Shown here one piece after another: positions 43,723 to 52,780 of a stretch of DNA of 64,000 nt (its first letter is position 1; every line of letters starts with the position of its first letter). The translations under genes and the position numbers were made by a program. Origin of the DNA: Rhizobacter sp. SG703 (GTDB taxonomy: Bacteria; Pseudomonadota; Gammaproteobacteria; Burkholderiales; Burkholderiaceae_C); NCBI RefSeq assembly GCF_012275445.1, contig NZ_JAAZQK010000004.1, forward strand, positions 248,001-312,000, written 5' to 3'. Under the pieces are notes generated by a model. That model worked only from the letters and a program-made list of their open reading frames with translations. It was not told where the DNA came from and ran no database searches.

Positions 43723-44810
43723 CCGAACGCACCGACGCCCTCCGCAGCCAGCGCCCGCCGGCCGAGCTGCTCTACGCCGACGAACTGGCCCAGCTCGCGA
43801 AGCACGACAGCGGCCCGGTGCCGCCCGGCTGGCGCCTGTCGATGAAGGCCGTGATGCGCTTCATCGGCGGCGCGCCGGGCATCTGCCGCAAGATCGTCTG
43901 CGCGCCCAGCCTGCTCGAGCGCGCGATGGTCACGCTGGCGTCGAACCGCGCGCTGCTGCTGGTCGGCGAGCCCGGCACCGCGAAGAGCCTGCTGTCGGAA
44001 CTGCTCGCGGCGGCCATCGGCGGCACCAGCACGCTGACCATCCAGGGCAGTGCCGCCACCACCGAAGACCAGATCAAGTACGGCTGGAACTACGCGCTGC
44101 TGCTCAACGAAGGCCCGAGCCTGCGCGCGCTGGTGCCGTCGCCGCTGTATCGCGCGCTGCGCGACGGCCGCATCGTGCGCTTCGAAGAGATCACCCGCTG
44201 CCCGCCGGAGGTGCAGGACAGCTTGCTGTCGATCCTCTCCGAGCGGCTGCTGATGGTGCCGGAACTGGCCGACGACAACGCGGTGTTCGCCGCGCCCGGC
44301 TTCAACCTGATCGCCACCGCCAACACCCGCGACCGCGGCGTCAACGAGATGTCGGCCGCGCTGAAGCGGCGCTTCGCGTTCGAGACGGTGTTCCCGATCG
44401 CCGACTACGACGAGGAGCTCGCGCTGGTGCGCTCCGAGCTCGCGCGGCTGCTGGCGCACGACCAGCTGGCGGTGCAGCCGTCGGACGACGTGCTGGAGGT
44501 GCTGGTCACCACCTTCCGCGAGCTGCGCACCGGGCTCGACCAGGACGGCAACGCCGGCGAGCGGCTGTCGACCGTCGTCAGCACCGCCGAGGCGGTCAGC
44601 GTCGCCCATGCGGTCGCCCTGCGCGGGCATTACCTGCGCGGCGACGCCGGCCAGCCGGCCGACATCGTCGAAGCGCTGGCCGGTGCGGCCGCGAAGGACA
44701 ACGCCGACGACCTGAAGAAGATCCGCCGCTACATCGAGCAGCGGGCCAGCCGCCGCAAGGGCGAGCACTGGCAGGCGTTCCACGCGGCGCGGCACCTGCT
44801 GCCGCAATGA
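43719..44810 (+). CDS. MoxR-type AAA ATPase (YehL-like)
   Basis: 363 residues. Walker A GEPGTAKS at residues 83-90, Walker B GRIVRFEEITRCPPEVQD (about 145-160), sensor 1 NLIATANTRDRGVNEMS and an arginine segment SAALKRRFAFE. MoxR ATPases typically work with VWA proteins as chaperones that insert cofactors or remodel complexes. ATGA overlap with the DUF4132 gene, and the VWA partner is two genes downstream. Confidence 0.93.
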   Translation: MTERTDALRSQRPPAELLYADELAQLAKHDSGPVPPGWRLSMKAVMRFIGGAPGICRKIVCAPSLLERAMVTLASNRALLLVGEPGTAKSLLSELLAAAIGGTSTLTIQGSAATTEDQIKYGWNYALLLNEGPSLRALVPSPLYRALRDGRIVRFEEITRCPPEVQDSLLSILSERLLMVPELADDNAVFAAPGFNLIATANTRDRGVNEMSAALKRRFAFETVFPIADYDEELALVRSELARLLAHDQLAVQPSDDVLEVLVTTFRELRTGLDQDGNAGERLSTVVSTAEAVSVAHAVALRGHYLRGDAGQPADIVEALAGAAAKDNADDLKKIRRYIEQRASRRKGEHWQAFHAARHLLPQ

Positions 44811-47305
44811 TGCCCAGCGGCCGCGTCCGCGTGGTCGGCGTGCGCCACCACAGCCCCGCCTGCGCGCGGCTGGTGGCGCAGGTCATCGCGCAAGAGCGGC
44901 CGCAGGCGGTGCTGATCGAAGGCCCGAGCGATTTCAACCCGCGCCTCGGCGAGCTGCTGCTCGACCACCAGCTGCCGCTCGCGCTGTACAGCTATGCCAA
45001 CGAGGACGGGCAGGCGGCGCAATGCTGGTTCCCGCTGCTCGACCACTCGCCGGAATGGGTGGCGCTGCGCGAAGGCCGCGCGGTGGGCGCGGCGCTGCGC
45101 TTCATGGACCTGCCGCACTGGCGCTACCGCGCGCTGCCGGATGCGCAGCGCCGCACCGCCGCGCAGCGCAACGCGCGGCCGCGCTACGCGCAGGTGGTCG
45201 AGCACCTGTGCCGCCGCTTCGGCTGCGACGGCGACGATGCGCTGTGGGACCACCTGTTCGAATCGCAGCCGGCCGACGCGGCGCCGGACGAGCTGTCGCG
45301 CCGGCTCGACCTGTACTTCGACGAGCTGCGCGGCGACGAAGCCGGCACCCCGCAGGACCAGGCGCGCGAGGCCCACATGGCGCAGTGGATCGCGTGGGCG
45401 GCCTCGAGCTTCGAGCGCGTGCTGGTGGTGTGCGGCGGCTGGCACAAGCCGGCGCTGGAAAAACTCCCGTTCGCCCTGAGCTCGTCGAAGGGCCGGCACA
45501 AACGACCCGTTCGGACTGAGCCTGTCGAAGGCCTGCGCGCTTCGACACCCCTCCTTCGACACGGGCCTTCGACAAGCTCAGTCCCTGCTCAGGGCGAACG
45601 GAAAGGCGAACGGGCGGAGGAGCCCGACGTTCCACAACCCGCCGACGAACGCGCCGCCGGCTGCTACCTGGTGCCGTACGAATTCCGCCAGGTCGACGCG
45701 CTCGGTGGCTATGCCGCCGGGCTGCCGTCGCCGATGTACTACCAGTGGCTGTGGCAGCACGGCCCGCGCCCGGCCGGCGACCGCGCGGTCGCGGCGATGG
45801 TGTCGCGGCTGCGCCGGGCCCAGGTGCCGCTGTCGACCGCCGACCTGCTGGCTTTCGAGCGCAGCGCCGCCGCGCTGGCCGCGTTGCGCGGGCACCCGGT
45901 GCCGCTGCGCACCGACCTGCTCGACGCGCTGCAATCGGCCGTCGTCAAGGAAGCGCTGGAGGCCCCGGCGCCGTGGAGCAACGACCGCCGCCTCGGCGCG
46001 CAGCATCACCCAGTGCTGCGCGAGGCGCTGCTCGCGCTGACCGGCGACGGTGCAGGCCGCCTGCACGGCGACACGCCGCTGCCGCCCTTGCTGCACGACG
46101 TGCACCAGCGGCTGGCTGCGCTCGACCTGCAGATCGAACGCACGCCGCAGAAGCTGGTGCTCGACCGCCGCCGCGCCGACGACGCGCCCCGCGCCCACCT
46201 GCTGTGGCAACTGCGCTGCCTGCAGATCGGCGGCGTGCAACTGGTCGAGACGAAGGCGCCGCGCGCCGCGCGCGGCCTGGCCCGCGAGCTGGCCTTCGAG
46301 GAGCACTGGCGGCTGCAGCAGACCGAGCGCTGGCACCCCGACCTGATCGAGGCCGCGGTGCATGGCGCCACGCTCGAATCCGCGGCACGCCAGGCCTTGC
46401 TGCGCCGGGTGGCCGACGCGCACGGCGATGCCGCGGTGCTGACGCAGTGCCTGATGCAGGCCATCCGTGCCGGCCTGCTCGACATGGGCCAGGAGCTCGC
46501 GCAGCAACTGCGCCACGGCATCGGCGCGAGCCATGACCACGGGGCGCTCGCGCGCGCTGCGCAATCGCTGGCCGCGATCGTCGAGGCCGGCTTCTGGGGC
46601 GACGACCCGCGCGACCTGCTCGAAGACACGCTGGCGCTGATGGCCGGGCAGCTGTTGTGGCTGCTCGAAGGCCGCGACGGCGCCGGCAGCCCGCAGCAAC
46701 TCGAGGCCGACGTGCGCGCGGCCGCGGTGTTCGACACGCTGCTGCGGCTGCACCTGCCCGCGCTCGATGGCGGCTTCGTGCGGCAGACGATGGCCCGCCT
46801 CGCGCGCAGCAGCTCGAAACCGCCGGCATTGCGCGGCGCGGCGCTCGGCGTCGCGTTCCAGCATGAGGCGCTGGCCGGTGCCGCCGGCGACGCGCAGGCC
46901 GCGCGCGACGAGGTCATCGCGATCACCCGCGCAATGCCGCCGCGCGATGCGCTCGGCGATTTCCTCTACGGCCTGTTCTCGTGCGCGCGGGCGCTGGCGA
47001 GCGAGGGCGACGGCATCGTGCGTGCGATCCACGCGGCACTCGACGGCATGGGCGTCGAGGACTTCCTGGTCGCGCTGCCGGCACTGCGCGCGGCGCTCGG
47101 CTGGTTTCCGCCGCGCGAGCGCGGCGCGCTGGCGGCCCATGTCGCGCGGCTGCTCGGCCTCGATGCCGGCCAGCGGCAGCGGCTGCTGAAGCTGCACGAC
47201 GGCACCGAGGCGCTGCTCGATGCGCGCCGCGTCGAAGCGCAGGCGCTGGCCTGGGCGCAACAGATCGGCCTGCTGCACGATCCGCAGCCGACCACCCCGC
47301 CATGA
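44807..47305 (+). CDS. DUF5682 family protein (YehM-like)
   Basis: 832 residues. The N-terminal domain starts VRVVGVRHHSPACARLV, then VLIEGPSDFNPRL and VVCGGWHKPALE, and resumes AAGCYLVPYEFRQVDALGGYAAG. This is the DUF5682 pattern, resembling ChaN/TraB-type folds. Residues 221-265 are encoded by a 135-bp repeat element inserted in frame, expected to form a loop not present in relatives. ATG 44807 or 44810 both fit; the overlap with the AAA gene is ATGATG. Function unknown. Confidence 0.88.
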   Translation: MMPSGRVRVVGVRHHSPACARLVAQVIAQERPQAVLIEGPSDFNPRLGELLLDHQLPLALYSYANEDGQAAQCWFPLLDHSPEWVALREGRAVGAALRFMDLPHWRYRALPDAQRRTAAQRNARPRYAQVVEHLCRRFGCDGDDALWDHLFESQPADAAPDELSRRLDLYFDELRGDEAGTPQDQAREAHMAQWIAWAASSFERVLVVCGGWHKPALEKLPFALSSSKGRHKRPVRTEPVEGLRASTPLLRHGPSTSSVPAQGERKGERAEEPDVPQPADERAAGCYLVPYEFRQVDALGGYAAGLPSPMYYQWLWQHGPRPAGDRAVAAMVSRLRRAQVPLSTADLLAFERSAAALAALRGHPVPLRTDLLDALQSAVVKEALEAPAPWSNDRRLGAQHHPVLREALLALTGDGAGRLHGDTPLPPLLHDVHQRLAALDLQIERTPQKLVLDRRRADDAPRAHLLWQLRCLQIGGVQLVETKAPRAARGLARELAFEEHWRLQQTERWHPDLIEAAVHGATLESAARQALLRRVADAHGDAAVLTQCLMQAIRAGLLDMGQELAQQLRHGIGASHDHGALARAAQSLAAIVEAGFWGDDPRDLLEDTLALMAGQLLWLLEGRDGAGSPQQLEADVRAAAVFDTLLRLHLPALDGGFVRQTMARLARSSSKPPALRGAALGVAFQHEALAGAAGDAQAARDEVIAITRAMPPRDALGDFLYGLFSCARALASEGDGIVRAIHAALDGMGVEDFLVALPALRAALGWFPPRERGALAAHVARLLGLDAGQRQRLLKLHDGTEALLDARRVEAQALAWAQQIGLLHDPQPTTPP
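45467..45601. mobile_element. Small inverted-repeat element inserted in frame in the DUF5682 gene
   Basis: 135 bp with perfect 14-bp terminal inverted repeats CCGTTCGCCCTGAG (45467-45480) and CTCAGGGCGAACGG (45588-45601). Inside are CTGAGC/GCTCAG and TCGAAGG/CCTTCGA words in both directions. Its length is exactly 45 codons and it has no stop, so the host frame survives. The left 25 bases are identical with 33607-33631. REP/MITE-like; no transposase encoded. Confidence 0.7.
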
Positions 47306-48447
47306 CGAAGCCGCTGCCCGAACTCGACGCCGCCGAGCGCTGGCGCCTGCTGCTCGGCGAGGCTGCCGACGCGAGCCTCGGCGCGGCCGGCGGCCCCGCG
47401 GCGGCGATGGACCGCTCGCTCGCCTGGCTGTACGGCCGCGACGACCCGTCGCAAGGCGGCCGCCATCCCGACGACGCGCTCGACCGCCACGGCGGCAGCG
47501 AGGCCTCGCAGCTGACGGTGCCGGAGTGGATCAACGGCATCCACGAGCTGTTCCCGAAGGAGACGATCGAGCGGCTGGAGCGCGACGCGATCGAGCGCTA
47601 CGGCATCGACGAGGTGGTGACCAACCTCGACGTGCTGGAACGCGCGACGCCGAACCCGGCGCTGCTGCAGGCGGTGCTGCGCACCAGGCACCTGATGAAC
47701 CCGCAGGTGCTGGCGATGGCGCGCCGGCTGGTCGAGAAGGTGGTGCGCGAACTGGTCGAGAAGCTCGCGAAAGAGGTGCAGCGCGCCTTCAGCGGCGCGC
47801 GCAAGCCGCAGCAGCTCAGCCTGCAGGGCGCCGCCCACCAGTTCGCCGCGCGCGAGACGCTGCGGCGCAACCTGCGCCACTACGACGTGCAGCGCGGGCG
47901 GCTGGTGATCCAGCGGCCGCTGTTCCACGTCAACACGCGGCGCGTGCTCGAGCCCTGGCAGGTGTTCCTGCTGGTCGACCAGAGCGGCAGCATGCTGAAC
48001 TCGGTGATCCATTCGGCGGTGACGGCCGCCTGCCTGTGGGGTCTGCCCGGCGTGAAGACGCACCTGGTCGCGTTCGACACCGAGGTGGTCGACCTGAGCG
48101 ACAGCGTCACCGACCCGGTCGAGGTGCTGATGGGGGTGCAGCTCGGCGGCGGCACCTTCATCGGCAAGGCGGTGGGCTATGCGGCCGAGCGCATCAGCGT
48201 GCCGCGGCGCGCGATCGTGGTCATCGTCAGCGACTTCTACGAAGGCATGCCGGAGCACGTGCTGATCGGCCACGTGCGCGCGCTGGTGGCGCAGGGCAGC
48301 ACGGTGCTCGGGCTGGCCGCGCTCGACGAACGCGCCGACCCGGTCTACGACAAGGAGCTCGCCGGCCGGCTGGTCGAGGCCGGCGCGCAGGTCGGCGCGA
48401 TGACGCCGGGGCAGCTGGCCGCGTGGCTGGCGGAGAAGCTGAAGTGA
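47302..48447 (+). CDS. VWA domain-containing protein (YehP-like)
   Basis: 381 residues. An N-terminal helical part (WINGIHELFPKETIERLERDAIERYGI), then a von Willebrand A domain with a full MIDAS: DxSxS in LLVDQSGSM (near residue 226), Thr in GGGTFIGK (near 283) and Asp in VIVSDFYEG (near 310). It is the presumed metal-binding partner of the MoxR ATPase two genes upstream. ATGA overlap with the DUF5682 gene. Cytoplasmic, no signal. Confidence 0.92.
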   Translation: MTKPLPELDAAERWRLLLGEAADASLGAAGGPAAAMDRSLAWLYGRDDPSQGGRHPDDALDRHGGSEASQLTVPEWINGIHELFPKETIERLERDAIERYGIDEVVTNLDVLERATPNPALLQAVLRTRHLMNPQVLAMARRLVEKVVRELVEKLAKEVQRAFSGARKPQQLSLQGAAHQFAARETLRRNLRHYDVQRGRLVIQRPLFHVNTRRVLEPWQVFLLVDQSGSMLNSVIHSAVTAACLWGLPGVKTHLVAFDTEVVDLSDSVTDPVEVLMGVQLGGGTFIGKAVGYAAERISVPRRAIVVIVSDFYEGMPEHVLIGHVRALVAQGSTVLGLAALDERADPVYDKELAGRLVEAGAQVGAMTPGQLAAWLAEKLK

Positions 48448-50462
48448 GCGCGGCGGGCGCGGTCGTCCGCGACGACCTGCTGCACCTGTCTCCCGAGGCG
48501 CTGTCGCATGCGGCGAATGCCGGCATCGTGAAGCGCGCAGTGCGCGAGCTGGCCGGCGGCTACCGGCCACGGCTGTCGGTCGATGCACACGGGCTGCTGG
48601 AAGCGGCGTTCGACGACGGCGTGGCCTGCCGCTGGCCGGCCGGCGTGGCGATCCAGGATGCGCGCTGCAGCTGCAACGCGGCCGGCGTGTGCCGGCACCG
48701 CGTGATCGCCGCGCTGGCCTACCGCGAATCGGCGTCCGGGCCCGCGGCCGAACCGCTGCCGGCCGCGGCGCCGGTGGCGGACGCCGATGACGCCGCGCTC
48801 GCGCGCGTCGTGCCGGCCGCGTTGCTGGCCGAGGCCGCGGCGCTGCGCGAGGCCGGCATCGGCATCGAGCTGCGGCAGCGCGCCGGCGGCGAGCCCTGCG
48901 ACACCGCGCGGCTGCCGAGCGCCACCGTGCGCTACTGGGGCGGTGCCGCGCTCGAGGCCGCGCGCTGCGACTGCGTGCGCGCGGCGGCCTGCGAGCACGT
49001 GGCGCTCGGCGTGTGGGCGTTCCGCGCCGCGCGCGCGCAGGACGCGGCGGCCACGCAGCTGACGGTGCGCCTCGGGTCGGCCGGGCGGGCACAGGCGGTC
49101 GACCGCGCGCCCTTCGAGCGGCTGGTGGAAGCCATCGTGCGGCACGGCGCGGCGCAAGGCGGCGAGGCCCTGATGCAGGACCTGTCGTCGGCACGCATCG
49201 CCGCGGCGGACGCGGCCTGGCTCGCGCTGCTGCTCGGCGACCTGGAGACCTGGAGCGAGGGCTACGCGAAGCGCGCCGCACTGTACGACGCCGTGCAAGG
49301 CGTGGACCTGCTGGCCGAGCTGGGCCTGCGCCTGGCCGCCGGCGGCCTGCCCGGCCATGCCGCCGCGGTGCTCGGCATCGGCCAGGCCGGCGAGACCGCG
49401 CTCGACCGGGTGCGCCTGATGTGCCTGGGCGCGCGCACGCAGCGCGACGGCGAGGCACGCCGCACGACGCTGGTGATGGGCGACATCGACACCGGCACGC
49501 GCCTGGTGCTGGCGCATGCGTGGCAGGTGCCCGAGGCGCGGCGGGCCGACGAGGCGGCGATCCGCGCCGCCGAACGGCTCGCACCCGGCGTGCTGCTGGA
49601 GGCGCTGGCGCGCGGGCAGTTGCTGGCACGGCAGGCCGCGCGCCGGCCGGACGGCAGCGTGCGGCTGGCACGGGCGCGCAGCGCGCAGAACAGCGTGCTG
49701 CCGCAATCGGCCGACTGGTCGCAGCTCGGCGCGCCGGTGCGTTTCGACAGCGTGGCCGCGCTGCGTGCCGAGCAGCTCGCGCATCCGACGGCGGCGCTGC
49801 AGCCGCGGCACGCGGCGCGGCGCTTCATCGTGTTCAGCCCGGCGGAGGTCGAACCACCCGCCTACGACGCCACCGCGCAGAGCGTGGTGACGGTGCTGCG
49901 CGATGCGCAGGGCGCGCCGCTGCTGCTGCAGCGTTCCCACGAGCGCCATGCGCCGCATGCGCTGGATGCGCTGGCCGCCGCGGCCAGCGGCCGGCACGGC
50001 GCGTTGCGCCACGTGGCGGGCGTGCTGAGCTGGCAGCACGGGATGCCGAGCCTGGAACCGTGGGCGCTGGGCTGCGAGGGCATCGTGCTGGTGCCCGACT
50101 TCGCCGCGGCGAGCGGCGCGCTGGGCGCGTTGCCGCTGGGCATCGCGCAGCCGGCGGGCAGCGACCCCTGCACGCAGCAGCTCGAAGCGCTGCGCCAGCA
50201 CCTGGCGACGCTGCTGCACCACGGCCTGGCGCGCCTGCCGCGCGGGTGGGCCGGCGAATCGGCACCGCTGGCGCGCCGGCTCGAGGCCGCCGGGCTGCGC
50301 GCGTTGTCGCAACGGCTGCAGGCACTGGCCGCCGACGTGGCCGCGGCGCAGGCCCATCCGGCGGGCGCGCGGTTGGCGCCCGGGCTGCTGGAACTGCTGG
50401 CGCTGCGCCAGCTGCATGAAGACGCGGCGCTGCTCGACCGCGGCGACTACCAGTCCCCGTAA
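48444..50462 (+). CDS. Double SWIM zinc-finger protein (YehQ-like)
   Basis: 672 residues from GTG 48444 (GTGA overlap). Two SWIM motifs of the CxC-x5-CxH form: C75-C77-C83-H85 (CSCNAAGVCRH) and C175-C177-C183-H185 (CDCVRAAACEH), exactly 100 residues apart. The rest is Ala-rich and helical, with no other motif seen. SWIM domains bind DNA or proteins. Last gene of the six-gene operon; its 3' end overlaps the convergent hydrolase gene by 16 bases. Confidence 0.88.
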   Translation: MSAAGAVVRDDLLHLSPEALSHAANAGIVKRAVRELAGGYRPRLSVDAHGLLEAAFDDGVACRWPAGVAIQDARCSCNAAGVCRHRVIAALAYRESASGPAAEPLPAAAPVADADDAALARVVPAALLAEAAALREAGIGIELRQRAGGEPCDTARLPSATVRYWGGAALEAARCDCVRAAACEHVALGVWAFRAARAQDAAATQLTVRLGSAGRAQAVDRAPFERLVEAIVRHGAAQGGEALMQDLSSARIAAADAAWLALLLGDLETWSEGYAKRAALYDAVQGVDLLAELGLRLAAGGLPGHAAAVLGIGQAGETALDRVRLMCLGARTQRDGEARRTTLVMGDIDTGTRLVLAHAWQVPEARRADEAAIRAAERLAPGVLLEALARGQLLARQAARRPDGSVRLARARSAQNSVLPQSADWSQLGAPVRFDSVAALRAEQLAHPTAALQPRHAARRFIVFSPAEVEPPAYDATAQSVVTVLRDAQGAPLLLQRSHERHAPHALDALAAAASGRHGALRHVAGVLSWQHGMPSLEPWALGCEGIVLVPDFAAASGALGALPLGIAQPAGSDPCTQQLEALRQHLATLLHHGLARLPRGWAGESAPLARRLEAAGLRALSQRLQALAADVAAAQAHPAGARLAPGLLELLALRQLHEDAALLDRGDYQSP

Positions 50463-51688
50463 GCGGCGACGATGCCGCGCAGCAGCGCGTCGCGCTCGGC
50501 GCCGAGGTGGTTGCCGCTGGCGTCGCCCGAGGCGTCCTTGCCGACCGCGGTGTGCACGACCACCAGGTTCAGCGCCGGGTCGACGAAGATCGCCTGGCCG
50601 TACACGCCCAGCAGCATGAAGCGACGTTGCCGGCCCGGCAGCAGCCAGGTCTGGAAGCCGTAGCCGAAGTAGTTGCTGCCGTGGTGCTGCATCTGCCCGG
50701 GCCGGAAGGCCTCGGGCTGGCGCGCGGCGTCGGTCATGTCGAGCAGGTGCTCGCGCGACACCACCGCGACGCCGCTCACCCGGCCATCGGCGGCCATCAT
50801 CATTCCGAGGCGCGCGTAGTCGTGCAGCGTGGCATTGAAGCCCCCCTGCGCGAGCTCGACCTGGTCGGCCGGGTTCAGCAGCCAGCTCGCCGCCGCCTGC
50901 GCGCCGATCGGCTTCCACAGGCGTTCGCCGACGTAGTCGCACAGCGTGCGGCCGGTCGCGCCGCGCAGCACCAGGCCCAGCACCTCGGTCTGCGCGCCGG
51001 CGTAGTTGAAGCGCTGGCCCGGCGGGTCGCTGCGCTCGGCGACCTCGCGCACCGCCTGCGCGGTGCCGGCGCGGCGCGCGGTGGCATTGAAGCGCGCGCG
51101 GTCGTCGTTCGGCGTGTAGTCCTCGACGTAGCGCGCGCCGGACGCCATGCGCAGCAGGTCGACCAGCCGCGTGCCGCCATACAGCGTGCCCTTCAGCGCG
51201 GGCGCGTAGGCCTCGGCCGGGTCGTCGAGCGACTTCACCAGGCCGTCTTCCAGCGCCTTCATCACCGCCAGCGCGGTGATCGTCTTCGCCATCGAGTTCG
51301 ACAGCATCCGCATGGCCGGCGTGCGGCCGTAGTTGTAGCGCTCGGCGACGATCGCGCCGTCCTTGACGACCAGCAGGCCGGTCGCGCGCTGGTGCTGCAT
51401 GTAGTCGTCCAGCGTCCACCGGCGGCCCTGGTAGCGGTAGCCGAACGCCGTCTCGGCCGGCGCGGCCTTCAGCGCGACCGGCGCCTCGGCCGGCGCCAGC
51501 GTGCACGACGGGTTGAAGCTGTCCATCGCGCTGAACGAGCCGACGATGAAGGGCTCCTGATAGGCCTGCCGCAATGTGCGCGCCGCCGGGTAGCCGGCGG
51601 CCTGGCCGAGCGCGGCCTCGTCGGGTGCCGCGACGGCGACGAACGGGGCGAGCAGCAGCAACAGCAAAGGCAGGGGATGAAGGCGCAT
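50447..51688 (-). CDS. Serine hydrolase of the beta-lactamase/transpeptidase-like family
   Basis: 413 residues. Signal peptide MRLHPLPLLLLLLAPFVAVA. Catalytic SxxK motif in MLSNSMAKTITALAVMKAL (about residue 131), a Tyr motif in FNYAGAQTEVLG (YxN-like position YAG), and a late HTAVGK triad-like motif. This is the class C beta-lactamase/esterase family of periplasmic hydrolases; true beta-lactam resistance is not implied. Start set at ATG 51688 for the signal peptide. Confidence 0.88.
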   Translation of the reverse strand: MRLHPLPLLLLLLAPFVAVAAPDEAALGQAAGYPAARTLRQAYQEPFIVGSFSAMDSFNPSCTLAPAEAPVALKAAPAETAFGYRYQGRRWTLDDYMQHQRATGLLVVKDGAIVAERYNYGRTPAMRMLSNSMAKTITALAVMKALEDGLVKSLDDPAEAYAPALKGTLYGGTRLVDLLRMASGARYVEDYTPNDDRARFNATARRAGTAQAVREVAERSDPPGQRFNYAGAQTEVLGLVLRGATGRTLCDYVGERLWKPIGAQAAASWLLNPADQVELAQGGFNATLHDYARLGMMMAADGRVSGVAVVSREHLLDMTDAARQPEAFRPGQMQHHGSNYFGYGFQTWLLPGRQRRFMLLGVYGQAIFVDPALNLVVVHTAVGKDASGDASGNHLGAERDALLRGIVAAYGDW

Positions 51689-51763
51689 CGGCCGATTGTG
51701 CCGATGCGCAGCCACGCCGTAACGCTTCTTTACGCCGATGTCGTGTCAACGCATGTCTTGCGT

Positions 51764-51786
51764 GTTAGTTCAATTACGCAACTAAC
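51764..51786. promoter_or_regulatory. Inverted repeat GTTAGTT-N9-AACTAAC
   Basis: 7-bp arms at 51764-51770 and 51780-51786, within an AT-richer patch between the hydrolase and lipoprotein genes. The spacing and AT content suit a repressor operator overlapping a promoter. Confidence 0.4.
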
Positions 51787-51810
51787 AAGACACCACCCAA
51801 CCTGAGCCGT

Positions 51811-51834
51811 CGTGCCGATCCGCGGATCGGCACG
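51811..51834. repeat. Perfect 24-bp palindrome
   Basis: CGTGCCGATCCG directly followed by its reverse complement, with no loop. It lies in the 5' flank of the lipoprotein gene at 51938; could be an operator or a cruciform/transcript hairpin. Confidence 0.5.
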
Positions 51835-51937
51835 GGATGGGCGGAGCCTTGCCCTGCGAACCGAACGAAAGGAGTCACCCACCCGAGAGATTGCATCGCG
51901 CGCATCACCCTCCCCCACAACTCTCCTTAATACCATC

Positions 51938-52651
51938 ATGAAACTATCACGCACCCCCATCGGCCTGTTGATCGCCGGACTCTGCTCGACGCTTGCGGCC
52001 TGCGGCGGCGACGTCGGTGGCAACACGCCGCCCGCGGTCGACCCGCCGGTCGAGACGCCGGCCGACGTCAAAGCCTGCTTCACGGTCAAGCCCGGCCTGC
52101 GCTACACGATCTCCGATCCGGACAGGACCTACGTCGCGAAGTCGGTCTTCTACACGCAGGAGAAGTTCGACGGTGCCGTCCATCCGGTGCAGATCGAGTA
52201 CTTCGACGTCGAAGGCACCTCGCGCGCCGCGGCGCTGTACTTCTCGGTCGAGGCCGACGGCGTGCGCTTCTGGGGCGACTACGACTACACGCCGCCCGAC
52301 GGCGTGCAGGCCACGAAGTCGGTCTACACCGGCTTCCTGGTGCCGAACACGCTGGCCCCGACGCAGACGGTGACGATCAAGTACATCGACAACAACTACT
52401 TCACGAACGGCAACGTCACGGCCGACGCCGAACAGGAGACCTGGACCTTCGAAGGCCACGAGACGCTGGCGATGGCCGGCCGCAGCTTCCCGGGCGCCTG
52501 CCGCTTCAAGATCGTCAACGACGCCCAGCCGACCGCCTGGACGACCGTGATGTGGGTCGCGCCGGGATACGGGCCGATCCAGTACAAGTTCATCGATGTC
52601 GACGGCACCGTCAGGGGCGTGCGCAACCTCGCCAGCGTGACCGAACCCTGA
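51938..52651 (+). CDS. Hypothetical lipoprotein
   Basis: 237 residues. Lipoprotein signal: MKLSRTPIGLLIAGLCSTLAACGGDVGG. The mature domain is rich in Tyr, Phe and Thr with beta character (GLRYTISDPDRTYV, VEADGVRFWGDYDYTPPD, TTVMWVAPGYGPIQYKFIDVDG). No family recognised; envelope location predicted. The frame extends upstream to 51812 but without a signal. Faces the redox genes downstream. Confidence 0.75.
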   Translation: MKLSRTPIGLLIAGLCSTLAACGGDVGGNTPPAVDPPVETPADVKACFTVKPGLRYTISDPDRTYVAKSVFYTQEKFDGAVHPVQIEYFDVEGTSRAAALYFSVEADGVRFWGDYDYTPPDGVQATKSVYTGFLVPNTLAPTQTVTIKYIDNNYFTNGNVTADAEQETWTFEGHETLAMAGRSFPGACRFKIVNDAQPTAWTTVMWVAPGYGPIQYKFIDVDGTVRGVRNLASVTEP

Positions 52652-52681
52652 GCGCCGCGCGGTCATTGCCGTGAAACGTAA

Positions 52682-52706
52682 TGTGTCGGGGCGCCGGGCC
52701 GACACA
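52682..52706. promoter_or_regulatory. Inverted repeat TGTGTCGG-N9-CCGACACA upstream of the thioredoxin gene
   Basis: Perfect 8-bp arms, 74 bases before ATG 52781. The half-site CCGACACAC recurs at 54281-54289 upstream of ohr, and a TGTGTCCGG variant at 54232-54240. Confidence 0.5.
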
Positions 52707-52780
52707 CAGGTTGACGAACCCACCGCGATGGTGGCGGTGCGCGACCCAGAATCCGCGCACCGCCACGCCGCACCACCGCC

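Noticed and set aside
45467-45601. Considered as a CRISPR-like or coding repeat
   Set aside because: Repeat words are in both orientations with terminal inverted repeats and irregular spacing; no direct-repeat/spacer array.
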